Source: Stachybotrys elegans (taxonomy: Eukaryota; Ascomycota; Sordariomycetes; Hypocreales; Stachybotryaceae). Taken from it: a DNA stretch of 64,000 nt. Below the pieces are notes generated by a model. It worked only from the letters and a program-made list of their open reading frames with translations. It had not been told where the DNA came from and did not search any database. Below, piece after piece: positions 63,924-64,000 of the stretch (positions within the stretch are counted from its first letter, which is position 1; every line of letters starts with the position of its first letter). The stretch lies in the NCBI GenBank assembly GCA_020746835.1, contig JAGPNK010000039.1, positions 62,001 to 126,000 on the forward strand, read 5' to 3'. The position numbers and the translations under genes were made by a program.

Positions 63924-64000
63924 GCGGTGGTTCTTATGAAGGGATCAGTGCGCAGCCATTTCTTACGGACCGGATCATGAGCCGAGACAAGCGCAATTAG

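Noticed and set aside
1..64000. Starship captain (DUF3435 tyrosine recombinase)
   Set aside because: No frame in the window shows the expected length or a recognisable R..Y recombinase layout.
1..64000. CRISPR arrays, bacterial operons, ribosome binding sites
   Set aside because: The window is fungal. The tandem repeats present have no unique spacers of constant length.

Overview
The window looks like accessory genomic DNA of a filamentous ascomycete (Pezizomycotina). Genes are split by short introns of about 43-65 nt with GT..AG ends and CTAAC/CTGAC-like branch points. Protein families restricted to these fungi are present (DUF3723, DUF7924, a RING-like plus patatin protein, a WOPR regulator, Zn2Cys6 and bZIP factors). 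There is no operon logic. I could not fix the genus. Splice models were built by eye from reading frame, splice signals and family resemblance.

Layout. 0.6-8 kb: a weak ORF, a small gene with a C-terminal Zn2Cys6 finger, and a decayed copy of the HtrA-like serine protease gene nma111. 10.7-14.8 kb: a long DUF3723 gene with a 9-bp coding microsatellite. 15-26 kb: the densest block, with a Lys/Arg-rich repeat protein, a divergent pair (376 aa and 437 aa, the second with an E-x-K/Q nuclease-like signature), a DUF7924 protein with a PD...E-V-K signature, a 672-aa conserved-looking protein, a Cys-rich protein and a 277-aa protein. 26-27.6 kb: minisatellite and diverged repeats. 28-41 kb: a 973-aa acidic-repeat protein, then small or membrane proteins, several preceded by copies of one C/T-rich leader sequence, and a decaying local family that shares a C-terminal tail. 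41-48 kb: relic repeats, a RIP-like pseudogene, an EgtD-type methyltransferase-like gene with a signal-peptide-like N-terminus, a bZIP gene with a probable GC-AG intron, and an 80-aa protein ending in Gly-Gly. 48.7-64 kb: a four-helix membrane protein, a five-exon F-box gene, a regulator-like fragment, a multiply frameshifted patatin-like pseudogene, a possible MADS-like gene, a minisatellite, a WOPR (Gti1/Pac2) gene and two coiled-coil proteins.

No metabolic pathway is encoded. Regulators, nuclease-like proteins, decayed copies of larger genes and many diverged duplications point to a repeat-rich, fast-evolving compartment. DUF3723 and patatin-like genes are recurrent cargo of Starship giant transposons, so a relic or partial Starship is a reasonable hypothesis. 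I saw no DUF3435 tyrosine-recombinase captain gene and no element boundaries.
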